Positions 62,331 through 64,000 of a stretch of 64,000 bases of DNA are shown one piece after another. The stretch's first letter is position 1; each line of letters begins with the position of its first letter. Origin of the DNA: an uncultured Bacteroides sp. (GTDB lineage Bacteria > Bacteroidota > Bacteroidia > Bacteroidales > Bacteroidaceae); assembly GCA_900766195.1 (NCBI GenBank), contig CAAFUN010000098.1, forward strand, positions 62,001-126,000, in the 5' to 3' direction. The notes below the pieces were generated by a model that saw only the letters and a list, made by a program, of their open reading frames with translations, had not been told where the DNA came from and ran no database searches. The translations under genes and the position numbers were made by a program.

Positions 62331-64000
62331 ATGAAAAAAATATCAAGAATATTCTTTTTCCTAGTATTGACTTTTTATTCTTGTTCGGACAATACTACAA
62401 AGGAACTGGAAAAAGAAAACATTCCGGAACAGACTCCTGACAAATCCGAATCTATTGCCAAATTACCAATACTACATGTAGAAGGGCGCTTTTTGAGAAA
62501 TGAGCAGGGAGAGACGGTAAACTTACATGGATTTAGCCAAACATATAGCCCCTTCTTTAATAATAATGCGTGGACAAATTATAATGTAACTGACTGCTTA
62601 AATTATAATAAAAGGTTGATCGATGAAATTATTGTTGCAGGATGGAAAGTAAACTTCATTCGCTTGCATATGGATCCGTATTGGAGCGATGATACAAGTA
62701 AACCTAGCGTTCGTTATGAAGGACACGAACGTTTTTCACAAAGCCGATTTGAGAAATATTTAAATGAAGTGTTTCTCCCTATGGCAAAATATGCCATAGG
62801 GAAAGGCATATATGTTGTGATGAGACCTCCTGGAGTTTGCCCGGAAAAAATATCAGTCGGAGATGATTATCAAAAATTTTTGCTTACTGTATGGGATATT
62901 GTTTCCAAGCATTCGGAAATAAAAAATAACTCGGATATTATGTTTGAGTTAGCCAATGAACCGATAACCATTTTAGGTACGGACAATACGTATGCAGGAA
63001 GTGGTGATGGACATTTTCTAAATTTACAAAATTATTTTCAAAAGATAGTCGAGAAAATCCGTGCAAATGATGCTAATAACATAATTTGGGTACCAGGGTT
63101 ATCGTATCAATCCAACTATAGCGGTTATGCAGTCCATCCCATTGTTGGAAAAAATATTGGCTATGCCGTACATGCTTATCCCGGTTGGTATGGTAGTGAT
63201 GCCGAAGTAACAAGCTCAGAGTTAGGTGGTGTAATGGGAGGAGGTTATCAGGAATTTCAGCGGGGATGGGATGCGCAAGTTGGACCTGTGATAAACTTTG
63301 CTCCTATTATGGTAACTGAAGTAGATTGGGCACCTAAAAAATACGATTCTTCTTGGGGGAAAAGTATTACTGGAATAATGGGTGGATCTGGATTTGGAGC
63401 CAATTTTAAATATATAGCAGATAAGTCAGGAAATGTAAGTTGGCTTATTTTTACGAGTTGTCATTTACTTGCTCAGTTTAAAGATGTAGCAGGCACTGCA
63501 GGTAATTATACCTTTTTGAATGATCCTGAAGCTTGTCTATGGCCGGTGTATCATTGGTTCAAGGAGTATTCGGAAAAAGGAGAAGAAAAGGATTTGTCTG
63601 ATATTGAATTAATTGGTGTAAGTACAGATCAGGAAATACGTATGGGTGACAGTAAAAATATAATTGTAAAAGCATTATATACCGATGGTAGTGAACGAGC
63701 TGTTACTCTGAAATCCAAGTTTGAAAATAGTTCTTCTGCTGTGCTCCGTGTAGAAAATTCAGGGAAAGTAGTTGTGATAGCTGAGGGGACGGCTACGGTA
63801 ACGGTTACTTATACTTCCGAGAAAGGGGTGAGTAAACAGAAGAGTTTTATTGTTCGTGCCATTAGTCCTTTTCCGTTAACTTCTAATATGTTTAACCCTT
63901 CTATTTTTGGAGAAGGCAAGTTTGATGAAAGTACAAAGACTTTGGTAACCGGAGAATACGGTTTTGGAGGATGGAAATTTGCTGATGGTTTGAATTTATC
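62331..64000 (+). CDS. GH5 family lipoprotein with bacterial Ig-like domain, partial (cut by right edge)
   Basis: At least 556 residues are visible with no stop before the window ends. Lipobox YSC gives lipidated Cys18. The GH5 barrel runs from about 45 to 440: VNLHGFSQ, WKVNFIRLHMDPYW, the acid/base Glu210 in FELANEP, HAYPGWYG and the nucleophile Glu330 in VTEVDWAPK. A Big_2-like immunoglobulin domain (about 445-530) follows and another domain begins at the edge. In this locus the enzyme is most likely an endo-xylanase or related hemicellulase; the subfamily was not determined. The start ATG follows a strong terminator by 10 bp. Confidence 0.88.
   Translation, partial: MKKISRIFFFLVLTFYSCSDNTTKELEKENIPEQTPDKSESIAKLPILHVEGRFLRNEQGETVNLHGFSQTYSPFFNNNAWTNYNVTDCLNYNKRLIDEIIVAGWKVNFIRLHMDPYWSDDTSKPSVRYEGHERFSQSRFEKYLNEVFLPMAKYAIGKGIYVVMRPPGVCPEKISVGDDYQKFLLTVWDIVSKHSEIKNNSDIMFELANEPITILGTDNTYAGSGDGHFLNLQNYFQKIVEKIRANDANNIIWVPGLSYQSNYSGYAVHPIVGKNIGYAVHAYPGWYGSDAEVTSSELGGVMGGGYQEFQRGWDAQVGPVINFAPIMVTEVDWAPKKYDSSWGKSITGIMGGSGFGANFKYIADKSGNVSWLIFTSCHLLAQFKDVAGTAGNYTFLNDPEACLWPVYHWFKEYSEKGEEKDLSDIELIGVSTDQEIRMGDSKNIIVKALYTDGSERAVTLKSKFENSSSAVLRVENSGKVVVIAEGTATVTVTYTSEKGVSKQKSFIVRAISPFPLTSNMFNPSIFGEGKFDESTKTLVTGEYGFGGWKFADGLNL

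Overview
The window looks like a chromosomal segment of a gut Bacteroides (species not determinable from sequence alone). The basis is tandem SusC/SusD pairs, Bacteroidetes-type promoters (a TAnnTTTG -7 box, sometimes with a TTG-like -33 element about 19 bp upstream), weak ribosome-binding sites, the lysS-gpsA-pgi and mutA-mutB gene orders, and many signal peptides and lipoproteins. No transposase, integrase, prophage or CRISPR array was seen.

Layout. (1) 1-5 kb: an MFS hexuronate-type transporter (cut by the left edge), a pectin methylesterase and a GH3 glycosidase, which together suggest pectin or hemicellulose use. (2) 5.9-18.1 kb: an eight-gene leftward operon around a 1016-residue tubulin/FtsZ-like protein. 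It also encodes two inner-membrane proteins (one a zinc ribbon-TM-repeat protein) and five exported proteins with no or weak family resemblance. A LuxR/NarL-type response regulator diverges from it, followed convergently by a hybrid-topology TPR histidine kinase. This is the best candidate for an undescribed system: a cytosolic cytoskeletal-type GTPase apparently linked to the envelope. (3) 18.2-42 kb: mostly housekeeping genes: an HD protein, LptD, Ung, AsnA, a LOG protein with a Nudix hydrolase, tRNA-Arg(CCG), PabA/PabB/PabC, a HAD phosphatase, a GT4 glycosyltransferase with a flippase-like membrane protein, Pgi/GpsA/LysS, a cytidylate kinase-like protein, an AspT/YidE-type transporter and both methylmalonyl-CoA mutase subunits. 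(4) 42.5-64 kb: a xylan-type polysaccharide utilisation locus. It has GH43 and GH95 (leftward), then GH43, SusC-SusD-SusC-SusD, a DUF1735-type surface lipoprotein, a GH10 xylanase with inserted carbohydrate-binding modules, and a GH5 lipoprotein cut by the right edge.

Non-coding structure. Two homologous 92-bp hairpin elements lie 20 kb apart, at 5389-5480 and 25465-25556. A four-copy 22-bp tandem repeat lies at 42137-42223. All three share a TAGCGGAA core. Candidate operators include an NarL-like 7-2-7 inverted repeat just upstream of the response regulator and a pair of 13-bp direct repeats exactly 22 bp apart between the transporter and the pectinesterase. Several clear intrinsic terminators delimit the transcription units.

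How the genes work together: the right-hand locus would bind and import xylan fragments through the two SusCD pairs after GH10/GH5 backbone cleavage at the surface, with GH43 and GH95 enzymes removing side chains. The mutAB pair would feed succinate/propionate metabolism. The tubulin-like operon probably answers to the adjacent two-component system, but its function cannot be read from sequence.
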